Below are positions 1 to 11,623 of a DNA stretch of 64,000 nucleotides, piece after piece. How positions within the stretch are numbered: position 1 is the first letter of the stretch; each line of letters opens with the position of its first letter. The stretch spans positions 1,244,144-1,308,143 of the forward strand of contig NC_009380.1 of the NCBI RefSeq assembly GCF_000016425.1, read 5' to 3'. Both the position numbers and the translations under genes were made by a program. This stretch comes from Salinispora tropica CNB-440 (GTDB taxonomy: Bacteria > Actinomycetota > Actinomycetes > Mycobacteriales > Micromonosporaceae). Below the pieces are notes generated by a model. That model saw only the letters and a list, made by a program, of their open reading frames with translations, made no database searches and was not told where the DNA came from.

Positions 1-961
1 TGTACACCAGGCTGGCGGTCGGTGCGCCGGAGCCGGTGACGACGGCGGTGCCCGCGCCGTACATGTCCACCGGTTCGGCGGCGAGCGCGGCGATGGCGTA
101 CTCGTCGAGGTCGCCGGAGACGATGATCTTCGTCTCGGTGGCACCGAGCGAGTCCAACAGGTCACGGGACTGCTGCGCCATGACCGCCAGGTCGCCGGAG
201 TCGATCCGGATCGCCCGCAGGTCCGGTCCGGCCACCGCGATGGCGTTGCGGATGCCCTGGCCGATGTCGTACGTGTCGACCAGCAGGGTGGTGTCCTTGC
301 CGAGCGTGGCCACCTGGGAGGCGAACGCCGTCTGCTCGTCCTCGTGCAGCAGGGTGAACGCGTGCGCGGCGGTACCCGCGGTGGGAATGCCGTAGCGCTC
401 GCCGGCGGCGAGGTTGGAGGTGAACCGGAAGCCGGCCAGGTAGGCCGCGCGAGCCGCCGCCACCGCCGCTTCCTCGTGCGTCCGTCGGGAGCCCATCTCG
501 ATCAGGGCGCGTCCGCGGGCGGCGGTGACCATCCGGGTGGCTGCCGCCGCGGTGGCGCAGTCATGGTTGAGTACCGACAGCACCAGCGTCTCCAGCACGA
601 CGCACTCGGCGAACGTGCCCGAGACGGTGAGGATCGGCGACCCGGGGAAGAAGAGCTCCCCCTCGGCGTAACCGTCGATGTCGCCGGTGAAGCGGTAGGC
701 GGTGAGCCACTGCGCGGTGGCGTCGTCCACCACCCCGGTTCGCCGCAGGAAGTCCACCTCCTCCGCATCGAAGCGGAAGTCTCGGATCAGCTCCACCAGG
801 CGACCGGTACCCGCCACGACACCGTAGCGGCGCCCGGTCGGTAACCGCCGGCTGAACACCTCGAACACGCAGCGGCGGTCGGCGGTGCCGTCCCGCAGCG
901 CGGCGCGGACCATGGTCAGCTCGTAGTGGTCGGTCAGCAGCGCGGGGCCCAGGGTGCTCAC
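1..961 (-). CDS. pncB: Nicotinate phosphoribosyltransferase, 3' end cut by window edge
   Basis: Joins nicotinate to PRPP to give nicotinate mononucleotide in NAD salvage; cytoplasmic. Read on the minus strand from a GTG at 961, the protein begins [18 protein letters not shown], and the TDxYELTM motif is the classic N-terminus of this family. Further on come [12 protein letters not shown] and a DTYD segment, both typical of the phosphoribosyl-binding barrel. About 320 of the usual ~430 residues are present; the C-terminus lies outside the window. It is divergent from clpS, an arrangement common in actinobacteria. The start is chosen because the motif begins only a few residues after it. Confidence 0.93.
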   Translation of the reverse strand, partial: MSTLGPALLTDHYELTMVRAALRDGTADRRCVFEVFSRRLPTGRRYGVVAGTGRLVELIRDFRFDAEEVDFLRRTGVVDDATAQWLTAYRFTGDIDGYAEGELFFPGSPILTVSGTFAECVVLETLVLSVLNHDCATAAAATRMVTAARGRALIEMGSRRTHEEAAVAAARAAYLAGFRFTSNLAAGERYGIPTAGTAAHAFTLLHEDEQTAFASQVATLGKDTTLLVDTYDIGQGIRNAIAVAGPDLRAIRIDSGDLAVMAQQSRDLLDSLGATETKIIVSGDLDEYAIAALAAEPVDMYGAGTAVVTGSGAPTASLVY

Positions 962-1127
962 CCCGATCAGCCTAGAGATCCCGCGCGATCCACGCCGCCG
1001 TGGCCCAGGAACATCCGCGGTGCCGGCCGTCACGTCGACGGGGGTCGTGGTGCCCCGACAGCATTGGTCGGCGACCGGTCGGGGTTCCGGTTCCTCGATT
1101 CGCCGGATCCGGTGGCACGATGGGGGC

Positions 1128-1418
1128 ATGGCGGCTCCACAGGTTGCACCAGCCGAGACGCCGGACACCGACGAGGTGCCGGCGCCCGACCGACCGTGGG
1201 TGACGATCGTTTGGGATGACCCGGTCAACCTGATGGCGTACGTGACCTGGGTCTTTCAGAAGTTGTTCGGCTACAGCCGAGGCCGGGCCGAGCAGCTCAT
1301 GCTGGACGTACACCACAAGGGCAAGGCGGTCGTGTCCAGCGGTACCCGGGAACGGATGGAGCACGACGCGTCGCAGCTGCACGCGTACGGGCTGTGGGCG
1401 ACGGTGGATCGGGCGTGA
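1128..1418 (+). CDS. clpS: ATP-dependent Clp protease adaptor ClpS
   Basis: Adaptor that hands N-degron substrates to ClpA/ClpC-ClpP. The 96-residue protein has a disordered acidic/proline N-terminus followed by [16 protein letters not shown], the ClpS beta strand with the conserved DDPVN, then [21 protein letters not shown], where the hallmark L-M-V-H-x-G-x-A binding helix is intact. The start at ATG 1128 leaves the usual short unstructured tail. The stop codon overlaps the GTG of the next gene, so the two are probably translationally coupled. First gene of a conserved actinobacterial run leading to the CysO cysteine pathway. Confidence 0.95.
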   Translation: MAAPQVAPAETPDTDEVPAPDRPWVTIVWDDPVNLMAYVTWVFQKLFGYSRGRAEQLMLDVHHKGKAVVSSGTRERMEHDASQLHAYGLWATVDRA

Positions 1419-1915
1419 GCATGTTCCAGCGCTGTAGTGGGCACTACGTGGCCACCTTCGCGGTAGACGAGGTTCGGGTTTTACGGAAGGTCGCCACTGA
1501 GGTGGTCGGCCTGCTCACCGACGCGTTCGACCACGCCGACCCGGTGGTCGTGCGGCTCTTTCCGGAGGTCTACCCGGACGACGCGGCGGACGCCGCCGAG
1601 TTTCGTCGGTACACCGAGGGCGACCTGAAGACGGCGAAGATCGACCAGGCCGGCGCGATCCTCGCGGCGCTGCCCGACGACGCCGGTGGCGAGGTCCGGC
1701 TCGACAACGAGGCGGCCGAGGCGTGGTTGCGGGCGCTCAACGATGCCCGGCTGGCGATGGGCGTCCGGCTGGAGATCCGGGACAGCACCGACCTCGGCGC
1801 AGAGCTCGATGACGCGGTAGCCGCGGACCCGGGGTCCAGTCGGATGTTCCAACTGTCGGTCTACGCGTACCTGGGCTACTTGCAGGAGTCCCTGCTCAGC
1901 GCATTGATCGACTGA
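1415..1915 (+). CDS. DUF2017 family protein
   Basis: A 166-residue soluble acidic protein of the actinobacterial DUF2017 family, which is almost always found between clpS and the mec metalloprotease gene. The sequence shows [35 protein letters not shown] and a C-terminal [14 protein letters not shown] segment, all family features. The GTG at 1415 overlaps the clpS stop (GTGA); an in-frame ATG lies two codons later at 1421 and could be used instead. Biochemical role unknown. Context suggests a link to Clp proteolysis or to the CysO pathway, but this is inference only. Confidence 0.85.
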   Translation: MSMFQRCSGHYVATFAVDEVRVLRKVATEVVGLLTDAFDHADPVVVRLFPEVYPDDAADAAEFRRYTEGDLKTAKIDQAGAILAALPDDAGGEVRLDNEAAEAWLRALNDARLAMGVRLEIRDSTDLGAELDDAVAADPGSSRMFQLSVYAYLGYLQESLLSALID

Positions 1916-1970
1916 TTCGTGACCGCCGCCACCTCGCCGGCCAGCACCGGCAGACGCTACGCTGGTCGGC

Positions 1971-3843
<1,873 letters not shown>

Positions 3844-3858
3844 CCGGCCGACTGGGAC

Positions 3859-3880
3859 GGTGTCACGTTCGTGACACCTT
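3859..3880 (+). terminator. Rho-independent terminator after cysM
   Basis: Perfect 8-bp hairpin GGTGTCAC-GTTC-GTGACACC followed by TTTCC. It sits 15 bp past the cysM stop and separates the cysteine module from the following MBL gene. Confidence 0.7.
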
Positions 3881-4011
3881 TCCGGGGATGATTCATGGGT
3901 TCGGGTAGCCGGGCGTAGGCTGCGCAGCGTGGCGCACACGGCGGTTGGAATGATGCTCTGCGAAGAGGCAACCGGCCCGGACACTGCAGAACGCGACAGT
4001 GAGACGACTCA

Positions 4012-4758
4012 ATGCGACTGACGGTGTTGGGTTGCGCCGGGACTTTTCCCGGCCCGGACTCCCCCTGCTCGGCCTACCTGGTCGAGGCCGCGGGCTTCCG
4101 ACTCCTGGTCGACTTCGGCTCCGGGTCGCTGTCGACCCTCCAGCGTTACGCGGGCCTGCACGCTCCCGACGCCGTCCTCCTCACCCACCTCCACGGTGAC
4201 CACTTCCTCGACGCCGCGATCTACGTGGTGGTCCGCCGGTACGCCCCGGAGGGCCCCTATCCACCGCTGCCGGTGTACGCCCCGGAGGGCGCATCGGAGC
4301 GGCTCGCCGCCCTCGGTGGAGTGCAGGACGGGACCCTCGAGGATGTGTACCAGTTCTCCACCCTGACACCGGGGACCTTCCCGATCGGCCCGCTGACCGT
4401 CACCGTCGACCGGGTCAACCACCCGATCGAGACGTATGGGGTCCGGCTGGAACACAACGGTCGGCTGCTCTGCTACTCCTCTGACACCGCCCCCTGCGAC
4501 GCGCTGCTCAAACTGGCCCAGGGAGCCGACGTGTTTCTCTGCGAGGCGAGCTACCTGGACGGCGTGGACAACCCGCCGGACCTTCACCTGACCGGCGGGG
4601 AGGCCGGCGAAGTCGCCACCAAGGCCGGCGTCGGCCGGCTGCTGCTGACCCACCTCGTGGCGGCCTGGGGCAGCGAGGCGCGCACCGTCGCGTCCGCCGC
4701 CGCTGCCTACGCCGGTCCGCTCGAGGTGGTCCGGCCGGGTGCGCGCTACGAGGTCTGA
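4012..4758 (+). CDS. MBL-fold metallo-hydrolase, RNase Z-like
   Basis: A 248-residue metallo-beta-lactamase-fold hydrolase. The zinc motif THLHGDHFLD (H-x-H-x-D-H) lies near residue 60; later ligands are probably the histidines and aspartate in YSSDTAPCD and LLLTHLVAAWG. It opens directly with MRLTVLGCAGTFPGPDSPCSAYLV, the usual start of the phosphodiesterase/RNase Z-like group in actinobacteria. In this lineage it sits between cysM and rph, and co-location with rph and rdgB suggests a nucleic-acid or nucleotide phosphodiester substrate, but that is inference. Substrate not determined. Confidence 0.85.
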   Translation: MRLTVLGCAGTFPGPDSPCSAYLVEAAGFRLLVDFGSGSLSTLQRYAGLHAPDAVLLTHLHGDHFLDAAIYVVVRRYAPEGPYPPLPVYAPEGASERLAALGGVQDGTLEDVYQFSTLTPGTFPIGPLTVTVDRVNHPIETYGVRLEHNGRLLCYSSDTAPCDALLKLAQGADVFLCEASYLDGVDNPPDLHLTGGEAGEVATKAGVGRLLLTHLVAAWGSEARTVASAAAAYAGPLEVVRPGARYEV

Positions 4759-4846
4759 GCGGCCCGGGGGGACCCCGAGTTCCGGGGCCCGAACTGACCG
4801 GGACACCCCGGGGCGGCCGGCCCCCGCCACCACATAGGGTGCAGAC

Positions 4847-5572
4847 ATGGCGCGACCTGACGGGCGGCTGCCCGACCACCTCCGACCGGTGACCCTGACC
4901 CGCGGCTGGAGCACCCATCCCGAAGGCTCTGTGCTGGTGGAGTTCGGCGCCACCCGGGTGCTCTGTACCGCGAGCGTCACCGAGGGGGTGCCCCGCTGGC
5001 GCAAGGGCTCCGGGCTTGGCTGGGTCACCGCCGAGTACGCGATGCTGCCCCGCGCCACCAACACCCGCTCGGACCGGGAGAGTGTCAAGGGGCGGGTCGG
5101 TGGGCGTACCCACGAGATCTCCCGGCTGATCGGTCGTAGCCTGCGCGCGTCGATCGACCTGAAGGCACTGGGCGAGAACTCCATCGTGCTCGACTGCGAC
5201 GTGCTCCAGGCCGACGGCGGCACCCGCACCGCCGCGATCACCGGCGCGTACGTGGCGCTGCACGACGCGGTGACCTGGCTCGCCGCCCGTCGCTCCCTCG
5301 CCGGTCGGCCGGAGACGGTGATGCACCGCTCGGTCGCGGCGGTGAGTGTCGGTGTCGTCGCCGGTGAGCCGCGGCTGGACCTCAACTACGCTGAGGACGC
5401 GTCCGCCGAGGTCGACCTGAACGTGGTCTGCACCGGCGCCGGTGACTTCGTCGAGGTGCAGGGCACCGGTGAGGCGGGCGTCTTCAGCCGCGGACAGCTC
5501 GACGCCCTACTCGACCTGGCCGTCGCCGGCTGTGTGGAGTTGGCCGAAGCCCAGCGGAAGGCGCTCTCGTGA
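4847..5572 (+). CDS. rph: Ribonuclease PH
   Basis: Phosphorolytic 3'-5' exoribonuclease that trims tRNA 3' ends; 241 residues, the normal length. Features include the N-terminal [13 protein letters not shown], the [16 protein letters not shown] stretch, [19 protein letters not shown] (phosphate and RNA contacts), and the core [19 protein letters not shown] with its conserved aspartates. The ATG at 4847 is preceded by a GC-rich gap after the MBL gene. rdgB follows 49 bp downstream, a pairing conserved widely in bacteria. Confidence 0.97.
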   Translation: MARPDGRLPDHLRPVTLTRGWSTHPEGSVLVEFGATRVLCTASVTEGVPRWRKGSGLGWVTAEYAMLPRATNTRSDRESVKGRVGGRTHEISRLIGRSLRASIDLKALGENSIVLDCDVLQADGGTRTAAITGAYVALHDAVTWLAARRSLAGRPETVMHRSVAAVSVGVVAGEPRLDLNYAEDASAEVDLNVVCTGAGDFVEVQGTGEAGVFSRGQLDALLDLAVAGCVELAEAQRKALS

Positions 5573-5621
5573 GGGCGGGTCCGCTGCTGGACCCCGCGGT
5601 CGTGAACGAAGGTGACTCAGC

Positions 5622-6236
5622 ATGAACAAGGTCCTGCTCGCCACCCGGAACCGGAAGAAGCTCATCGAGCTGCAACGCATCCTCGACGGCGCCCTGGGCG
5701 CGCACCGGATCGCCCTGATAGGCCTCGACGATGTCGAGGCCTATCCGGAGCTGCCGGAGACCGGCCTGACGTTCGGTGAGAATGCCTTGATCAAGGCTCG
5801 GGAGGGGTGCCGACGCACCGGGTTGCCCACCATCGCTGACGACTCCGGCCTGGCGGTGGAGGCGCTCAACGGCATGCCCGGTGTCTTCAGTGCCCGATGG
5901 GCCGGCCAACATGGTGACGACCACGCCAACCTTCAGCTGGTCCTGAACCAGATCGCCGACGTGCCGGACGAGCATCGGGGGGCGTCCTTCGTCTGCACGG
6001 TGGCCCTGGCGCTGCCCGGTGGCAAGGAGCACCTGGTCGACGGCCGACAGGCCGGTCGCCTCCTGCGGGAGCCGCACGGCGACGGCGGCTTCGGCTACGA
6101 CCCGATCTTTAGAGGCGATGGGCAGGACCGTACGAACGCCGAGCTGACGCCGGCGGAGAAGGACGCGATCAGCCACCGCGGCAAGGCGCTGCGCGAGCTG
6201 GCGAAGCTGGTTGCCAAGGTGCTGCCGCCGGCCTGA
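5622..6236 (+). CDS. rdgB: XTP/dITP diphosphatase (RdgB/HAM1)
   Basis: Hydrolyses non-canonical purine triphosphates (XTP, dITP, ITP) to monophosphates, keeping them out of DNA. The 204-residue protein begins MNKVLLATRNRKKLIELQRIL, where the TRN-x-KK motif binds the triphosphate, and carries LPTIADDSGLAVEAL with the catalytic aspartates, GVFSARWAG, and GGFGYDPIF near the C-terminus. All signature motifs are intact. The start follows GAAGGTGACTCAGC. It shares an operon with rph. Confidence 0.96.
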   Translation: MNKVLLATRNRKKLIELQRILDGALGAHRIALIGLDDVEAYPELPETGLTFGENALIKAREGCRRTGLPTIADDSGLAVEALNGMPGVFSARWAGQHGDDHANLQLVLNQIADVPDEHRGASFVCTVALALPGGKEHLVDGRQAGRLLREPHGDGGFGYDPIFRGDGQDRTNAELTPAEKDAISHRGKALRELAKLVAKVLPPA

Positions 6237-6288
6237 CCGGTCGCGGTGCGCCGAGATCGGCCCACCCGTCGTCACGCGGCGACGCGCT

Positions 6289-6324
6289 CGGGCAGCAGCT
6301 ACCGAACTCGGCAGCCGCTGCCCG
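6289..6324. terminator. Hairpin between rdgB and hutH (convergent)
   Basis: CGGGCAGC pairs with GCTGCCCG across a 20-base loop in the 106-bp gap between two converging genes. There is no clear T-tract on either strand, so it is a weak bidirectional terminator candidate. Confidence 0.4.
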
Positions 6325-6342
6325 GCGCGGACGAGCAGGAGG

Positions 6343-7881
6343 TCAGGCCAGCGTTCCGACCTCGCGTTCGATCGCGGCCCGAAGCTCCGGGCCGGCAACC
6401 ACCTCACGGGCGGCCTCCAGCACCGGAGCAAGGAAGATGTCCGGGCCGGGCTCCCCGGCGGCCCCGGTCAACGCGGCGATGGCGGCGCGTCCGGCCGGCG
6501 ACGGTTGTAGCGGCGCCCGCAGCTGGAGCCCGCGGACCGCGGCGAGCAGCTCGACCGCGAGCAGACTGGTTAGGTTGTCCAGGACGGTCCGTAGCTTCTT
6601 GGTCGCCGCCCAGCCCATCGACACGTGGTCTTCCTGCATGCCGCTGGTGGGCAGGGAGTCCACCGAGGCGGGGGCGGCGAGCCGGCGGTTCTCCGCGACG
6701 ATGCCGGCCGCCGTGTACTGGGCGATCATCAGTCCGGAGTTGACCCCGGCGTCGGGGGAGAGGAAGGCCGGTAGGTCCCGGGAGCGGGTCACGTCGAGCA
6801 GGCGGTCCACCCGCCGCTCGGCGATCGCGCCGACCTCGGCGGCGGCGACGGCGAGGAAGTCCGCGGCGAAGCCGAGCGGGGCGCCGTGGAAGTTCCCGGT
6901 CGACTCGACCCGGCCGTCCAGCAGGACCACCGGATTGTCCACCACCGAGATCAGTTCCCGGCCTGCCACCTGTCGGGCGAAGTCCAGGGTGTCCCGGGCC
7001 GCGCCGGCGACCTGCGGCGCGCACCGCATCGAGTACGCGTCCTGCACCGCGTGCACCACGTCGTCGCGGTGCGACTCCATCACCGCCGAGTCCTGGAGCA
7101 GACGGTGGATGTTGGCCGCCGAGGCGGCCTGACCGGGGTGCGGCCGGATCGTGTGCAACTCGGGCCGGAACGGCCGGTCCGAGCCGAGCATCGCCTCGAC
7201 GGCCAGGGCGGCCGTCACATCGGCCAGAGTAAACAGGTGTGCGGCGTCGTCGCTTGCCATCAGCAGCATGCCGAGCATTCCGTCGGTGCCGTTGATCAGT
7301 GCCAGCCCTTCCTTGGCGGCCAGCTCGATCGGCGGGAGACCGGCCCGGCGTAGCGCCTCGCTGGCCGGAATCCGGTCGCCGGCCGCGCCCAGCACCCAGC
7401 CCTCGCCGAGTAGCGCCAGCGCGCAGTGCGCCAGCGGCGCCAGGTCACCAGAGGCCCCCAGCGACCCGTGCTCGGGCACCCACGGGGTGACATCGTGGTT
7501 GAGCAGGTCCACCAGCGCGTTGGCAACCAACGGCCGGACCCCGGAGCGGCCGAATGCGAGGGAACGGACACGCAGCAGCATCATCGCCCGCACCACCTCG
7601 CGCGGCATGGCGGTTCCCACCCCGGCGGCGTGCGAACGGATCAGTGCGTGCTGTAGCTCCGCCCGCCGTTGTGGGGCGACGAAGGTGTTGGCGAGGGCTC
7701 CGAAGCCGGTGCTCACGCCATACACCGGCTGGCCGGCGGCCTCGATACCGTCCACGACGGACCGGCTGGCGGTCATCGCGTCGATCGCTGCCGGGTCGAG
7801 GACGACCTTGGCGTTGCCGCGGGCGACGGCGAGCACGTCGGCGGGGGTGACCCCGGTTGGCTGAATGACTACGGTCGACAT
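6343..7881 (-). CDS. hutH: Histidine ammonia-lyase
   Basis: Converts L-histidine to trans-urocanate and ammonia, the first step of histidine degradation. The 512-residue protein contains [14 protein letters not shown]; the ASG triad cyclises to the MIO electrophile. Other family marks are YGVSTGFG near residue 53 and [18 protein letters not shown] towards the C-terminus. It is the last gene of a minus-strand operon, and its start overlaps the 3' end of hutI by 13 bp. Confidence 0.97.
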   Translation of the reverse strand: MSTVVIQPTGVTPADVLAVARGNAKVVLDPAAIDAMTASRSVVDGIEAAGQPVYGVSTGFGALANTFVAPQRRAELQHALIRSHAAGVGTAMPREVVRAMMLLRVRSLAFGRSGVRPLVANALVDLLNHDVTPWVPEHGSLGASGDLAPLAHCALALLGEGWVLGAAGDRIPASEALRRAGLPPIELAAKEGLALINGTDGMLGMLLMASDDAAHLFTLADVTAALAVEAMLGSDRPFRPELHTIRPHPGQAASAANIHRLLQDSAVMESHRDDVVHAVQDAYSMRCAPQVAGAARDTLDFARQVAGRELISVVDNPVVLLDGRVESTGNFHGAPLGFAADFLAVAAAEVGAIAERRVDRLLDVTRSRDLPAFLSPDAGVNSGLMIAQYTAAGIVAENRRLAAPASVDSLPTSGMQEDHVSMGWAATKKLRTVLDNLTSLLAVELLAAVRGLQLRAPLQPSPAGRAAIAALTGAAGEPGPDIFLAPVLEAAREVVAGPELRAAIEREVGTLA

Positions 7882-9047
7882 TGCGGTACTCCGTTGTGCA
7901 GGACCTGACGGATCAGTGGGATCCCCGGCCGGTAGGCCAGGTGCAGGTGGGACGGGGCGTCGAGGATCATCAGGTCGGCCTGGGAGCCGGGCGCCAGCCG
8001 GCCCACGTCGGTGCGGCGTAGCGCCGCGGCGCCGCCGGCGGTCGCCGCCCAGACCGCCTCGGAGGGGCTCATCCGCATCTCCCGTACGGCGAGCGCGATG
8101 CAGAACGGCACCGAGGAGGTGTACGACGATCCGGGGTTGCAGTCGGTGGCCAGCGCCACGGTCACGCCCGCGTCGAGCAGCCGCCGGGCATCCGGGTAGG
8201 GCGAGCGGGTGGAGAACTCCGCCCCCGGCAGCAGCGTGGCGACGGTCGCGCCGTCGGCCCCGGCGAGCGCGTCGACGTCGGCGTCGGTGAGGTGGGTGCA
8301 GTGGTCGACACTGGCCACCCCCAGCTCCACTCCGAGCTGGACCCCCGGGCCCGGGCCGAGCTGGTTGGCGTGCAGCCGGGTGCCCAGCCCGGCGGCCTGC
8401 CCACGGGTCAGGATCGCGCGAGTGTGGTCGGCGTCGAAGGCGCCCCGCTCACAGAAGACGTCCACCCAGCGGGCATACGGCGCGGCGGCGGCCAGCATCG
8501 GGCCGCAGACCAGGTCGACGTAGTCGTCCGGCCGGTCGGCGTACTCGGCGGGGACGAGGTGCGCCCCGAGGAACGTGGTCTCCGAGCTCACCTCGGCGGC
8601 GATCCGCAGCGAGCGGGCCTCGTCGACGACGGTGAGGCCGTACCCGCTCTTGATCTCGATGGTGGTGGTGCCCTGCCGCAGCGCCTCCGCGTGTAGCCGG
8701 TGGGCCGTGGCGCGTAGCTCGTCGTCGGTGGCGGCCCGGGTCGCGCCGACCGTGGTGCGGATACCGCCGCCGGTGTACGGCTGGCCGGCCATCCGGGCGG
8801 CGAACTCGACGGCCCGGTCCCCGGCGAAGACCAGGTGGGCGTGGCTGTCCACGAAGCCGGGTAGCACGGCCGCCGACTCGGCGTCGATGCGTCGGTCGGC
8901 GGCGGGTGCACTCCCGTTCGGGCCGACCCAGGCCACCACGCCGTCCTCGACGAGCACGGCGGCGTCGCGGTGGATGCCCAGCGGCCCCTCGCCGGCAGCG
9001 GTGTTCGTGACCAGTTCTCCGATGTTGTCCAGCAGCAGACTGCTCAT
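7869..9047 (-). CDS. hutI: Imidazolonepropionase
   Basis: Amidohydrolase-superfamily enzyme that opens imidazolone-5-propionate to N-formimino-L-glutamate. The 392-residue protein shows the metal motif [15 protein letters not shown], the substrate segment [28 protein letters not shown] and, near the end, [11 protein letters not shown] with the catalytic aspartate. It overlaps hutF at its start by 4 bp (ATGA) and hutH at its end, so these genes are translated as a tight unit. Confidence 0.96.
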   Translation of the reverse strand: MSSLLLDNIGELVTNTAAGEGPLGIHRDAAVLVEDGVVAWVGPNGSAPAADRRIDAESAAVLPGFVDSHAHLVFAGDRAVEFAARMAGQPYTGGGIRTTVGATRAATDDELRATAHRLHAEALRQGTTTIEIKSGYGLTVVDEARSLRIAAEVSSETTFLGAHLVPAEYADRPDDYVDLVCGPMLAAAAPYARWVDVFCERGAFDADHTRAILTRGQAAGLGTRLHANQLGPGPGVQLGVELGVASVDHCTHLTDADVDALAGADGATVATLLPGAEFSTRSPYPDARRLLDAGVTVALATDCNPGSSYTSSVPFCIALAVREMRMSPSEAVWAATAGGAAALRRTDVGRLAPGSQADLMILDAPSHLHLAYRPGIPLIRQVLHNGVPQCRP

Positions 9048-10402
9048 GGCGTACCGGTCACCTCCGCGATCGACGTGGCCAGCTCGGTGGGGACGTCGAC
9101 GGTGCAGTGCAGTCCGTCCTGGACCACCACCTGGCCGTCCACCACCACCTGGCGGACATCCGCCGCGGTGGCGGCGAAGAACGCGCCGGCTGCCGGTACG
9201 CCCGCGGTCCGCGGGCTGTCCAGCCGGAGGGTGACCAGGTCGGCCCGGTCGCCGACGGCCAGCCGGCCGGCGTCGCCCCAGCCGAGGGCGACGTGCCCGG
9301 CGACGGTGGCCGCGGTGACCAGCTCGCCGGCGGTGAAGTGGCCGCGTTGCCGGGTGCGCAGGCGCTCATCCAGCTCCACCGCGCGCGCCTCCTCGAAAAG
9401 GTCCACCACCGCGTGGCTGTCGCTGCCGAGGCTCAGCGGGGTGCCGGCGTTGGCCATCCGGCGGGCCGGTCCGATCCCGTCGGCGAGGTCCCGCTCGGTG
9501 GTGGGGCAGAGACAGACCCCGGTGTTGCTCTCCCCGAGCAGGGCCACGTCCGAGCTGGTGGGGTGGGTGGCGTGCACGGCGGTGGTGTGCTGGTCGAGGA
9601 CGCCCCGGTCGGCCAGCAGGCGGGTGGGGGTGCAGCCGTGCGCGGCCCGGCAGGCGTCGTTCTCGGCCGGCTGCTCGGAGAGGTGCACGTGCAGCGGGAC
9701 GCCCCGCTCCTGCGCCGAGCCGGCCACCGTCGCCAGTTGGTCGGCGGGCACGGCGCGTACCGAGTGGATCGCCGCGCCGACCCGTACGTGCGCCTCGGTG
9801 GGGGCGAACGCCGCCGCCCGCTCCGCCCAGCGCAGGGCGTCACCGTCGCCGAAGCGTCGCTGCGGCCCGGCCAGCGGATCGCCGGTGACGGTGGCGGTCA
9901 GGTAGCAGGCGTCCAGCAGGGTCAGCCGGATCCCGGCGTGCGCTGCCGCCTCGACCAGGGCGGCCCCCATCGCGTTCGGGTCCGCGTACGGGGTGCCGTC
10001 CGGGCCGTGGTGCAGGTAGTGGAACTCGCCGACGCAGGTGACGCCGGCCAGCGCCATCTCCGCGTACCCGGCGCGGGCGAGCGCGAGGTAGCTCTCCGGG
10101 TCCAGCCGGGCGGCCACCTCGTACATTCGGTCCCGCCAGGTCCAGAAGTCGCCGCGACCGCCGTGGGTGCGGCCGCGCAACGCGCGGTGGAAGGCGTGCG
10201 AGTGCGCGTTGGCCAGCCCCGGCAGGGTCAGCCCGGGCAGGCGGACCGCGTCGGCGAGGACCTCGATCCCGGTGGTCGGCCGGCTTTCGGGCGCGAGCGG
10301 GGTCACCCCGGTGATCCGGCCGGCAGCGGTCTCGATCAGCACGTCCGGGGTCGGCTCGGGCTGCTCGGGGAGCCACGCGTACTCGGCGAGCCAGCGGGTC
10401 AC
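9044..10402 (-). CDS. hutF: Formimidoylglutamate deiminase
   Basis: Hydrolyses N-formimino-L-glutamate to N-formyl-L-glutamate and ammonia, so this is the two-step HutF route and not the direct formamide-releasing HutG route. The 452-residue amidohydrolase has [18 protein letters not shown] as metal site, [13 protein letters not shown], the substrate-binding [11 protein letters not shown], and [16 protein letters not shown] with the catalytic aspartate. It overlaps the upstream M20 gene by 4 bp. The product formylglutamate still needs a deformylase, and no classical HutG is in the operon. Confidence 0.94.
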   Translation of the reverse strand: MTRWLAEYAWLPEQPEPTPDVLIETAAGRITGVTPLAPESRPTTGIEVLADAVRLPGLTLPGLANAHSHAFHRALRGRTHGGRGDFWTWRDRMYEVAARLDPESYLALARAGYAEMALAGVTCVGEFHYLHHGPDGTPYADPNAMGAALVEAAAHAGIRLTLLDACYLTATVTGDPLAGPQRRFGDGDALRWAERAAAFAPTEAHVRVGAAIHSVRAVPADQLATVAGSAQERGVPLHVHLSEQPAENDACRAAHGCTPTRLLADRGVLDQHTTAVHATHPTSSDVALLGESNTGVCLCPTTERDLADGIGPARRMANAGTPLSLGSDSHAVVDLFEEARAVELDERLRTRQRGHFTAGELVTAATVAGHVALGWGDAGRLAVGDRADLVTLRLDSPRTAGVPAAGAFFAATAADVRQVVVDGQVVVQDGLHCTVDVPTELATSIAEVTGTP

Positions 10403-11613
10403 GTCAGCTCCTCCAACGCGGCGGCGAGGGCCTGCACCCCGGCCGCGCAGTCGTCGTCGTTCGCCGACTCCGCGGGGGAGTGCGAGACCCCGGTGGGGTT
10501 ACGGACGAAGAGCATCGCGGTGGGCAGGTGTCCGGCCAGCACGCCGGCGTCGTGCCCAGCACCGGTCGGCAGCACCGGCGCGTCGAGCAGCCGGGCGAGC
10601 CGGTCGGCCAGCCCGCCGTCGAACGCGACGAGGGGCGTGGCCGACTCCTCGGTCAGCCGCAACCCGGTGCCGTCGCGTCGGGCCCGCTCCGAAGCCCGGT
10701 CGTGGACGGCCTCGACCAGCCCGGCGAGGGTCTCCGGTTCGGCGGCGCGGGCGTCCAGCCAGCCGGTCACCTGGGACGGGATGGCGTTGGTGGCGTTCGG
10801 CTCCACCCGTACCCGGCCAATCGTGGCGTGGGCGCCGAGCCGCCGGGCCTCCTTGTTGGCGGCGAGCACCGTGAACGCGTACGTGAGCATGGGGTCGCGG
10901 CGGTCCGTCATCCGGGTCGTACCCGCGTGGTTGCCCTCGCCGGTGAAGTCGAAACGCCACCGGCCGTGTGGCCAGATCGCGCTCGCGACGGCGACCGGTG
11001 CGGCCTGCTCGACCAGGGCGCGGCCCTGCTCGACGTGGAGCTCGACGAAGGCGGCGAAGCGGCCGAGCAGCTCCGGCCGGGCACCGGCCGGCGAGCCGCC
11101 CAGCGCCTCGGCGAAACTCACCCCGGCCGGGTCGTGCAGCTCGGCCGCCCGTTCGGCCGGCAGCGCGCCGGTGAGCAGCCGAGACCCCAGGCACGGTACG
11201 CCGAACCGGGCACCCTCCTCCTCCACGAAGGCCGCGACCGCGATGGGACGGGTCGGGGTGGCGCCCGCGGCGCGTAGCTCGTCCACGGCGAGGAAGGCGC
11301 TGACGATGCCGAGCGGCCCGTCGTACGCCCCGCCGTGCGGTACCGAGTCGAAGTGGCTGCCGGTGAGCACCGCGTTCCCGGCCTCCGGGGCGCCCCACCA
11401 GGCGAAGAGGTTGCCGTTGCCGTCGTCGGTCACCGGCATGTCGCGCTGGTCGGCCTGGGCGCGGAACCACTCCCGCAGCCGTAGCTCCGGCTCGGTCAGC
11501 GCGTACCGCAGGTATCCGCCGCTACGGTCGTCCCGGCCGATCGGCGCGATCTCGTCCCAGAGCCGCCGGAACCTGCGGGGAAGGGAGCCTTCCACCACCG
11601 GATGCGTCAACAC
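10399..11613 (-). CDS. M20-family amidohydrolase (allantoate/N-carbamoyl-amino-acid hydrolase type) in the hut operon
   Basis: A 404-residue zinc-dependent amidohydrolase of the M20 allantoate amidohydrolase/beta-ureidopropionase group. Metal-binding motifs are visible as TGSHFDSVPHGGAYDGPLG, FVEEEGARFG, ELHVEQG and the C-terminal GAGHDAGVLA. Start chosen at GTG 11613, which has GAGGAG 7 to 8 bases upstream and begins only 10 bp after the hutU stop; an in-frame ATG further upstream would overlap hutU and lacks a ribosome site. Between hutU and hutF no allantoate is expected, so I infer that it supplies the missing N-formylglutamate deformylase step. As far as I recall the same gene stands in Streptomyces hut clusters. 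Confidence 0.88.
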   Translation of the reverse strand: MLTHPVVEGSLPRRFRRLWDEIAPIGRDDRSGGYLRYALTEPELRLREWFRAQADQRDMPVTDDGNGNLFAWWGAPEAGNAVLTGSHFDSVPHGGAYDGPLGIVSAFLAVDELRAAGATPTRPIAVAAFVEEEGARFGVPCLGSRLLTGALPAERAAELHDPAGVSFAEALGGSPAGARPELLGRFAAFVELHVEQGRALVEQAAPVAVASAIWPHGRWRFDFTGEGNHAGTTRMTDRRDPMLTYAFTVLAANKEARRLGAHATIGRVRVEPNATNAIPSQVTGWLDARAAEPETLAGLVEAVHDRASERARRDGTGLRLTEESATPLVAFDGGLADRLARLLDAPVLPTGAGHDAGVLAGHLPTAMLFVRNPTGVSHSPAESANDDDCAAGVQALAAALEELT

Positions 11614-11623
11614 GGAGCTCTCC

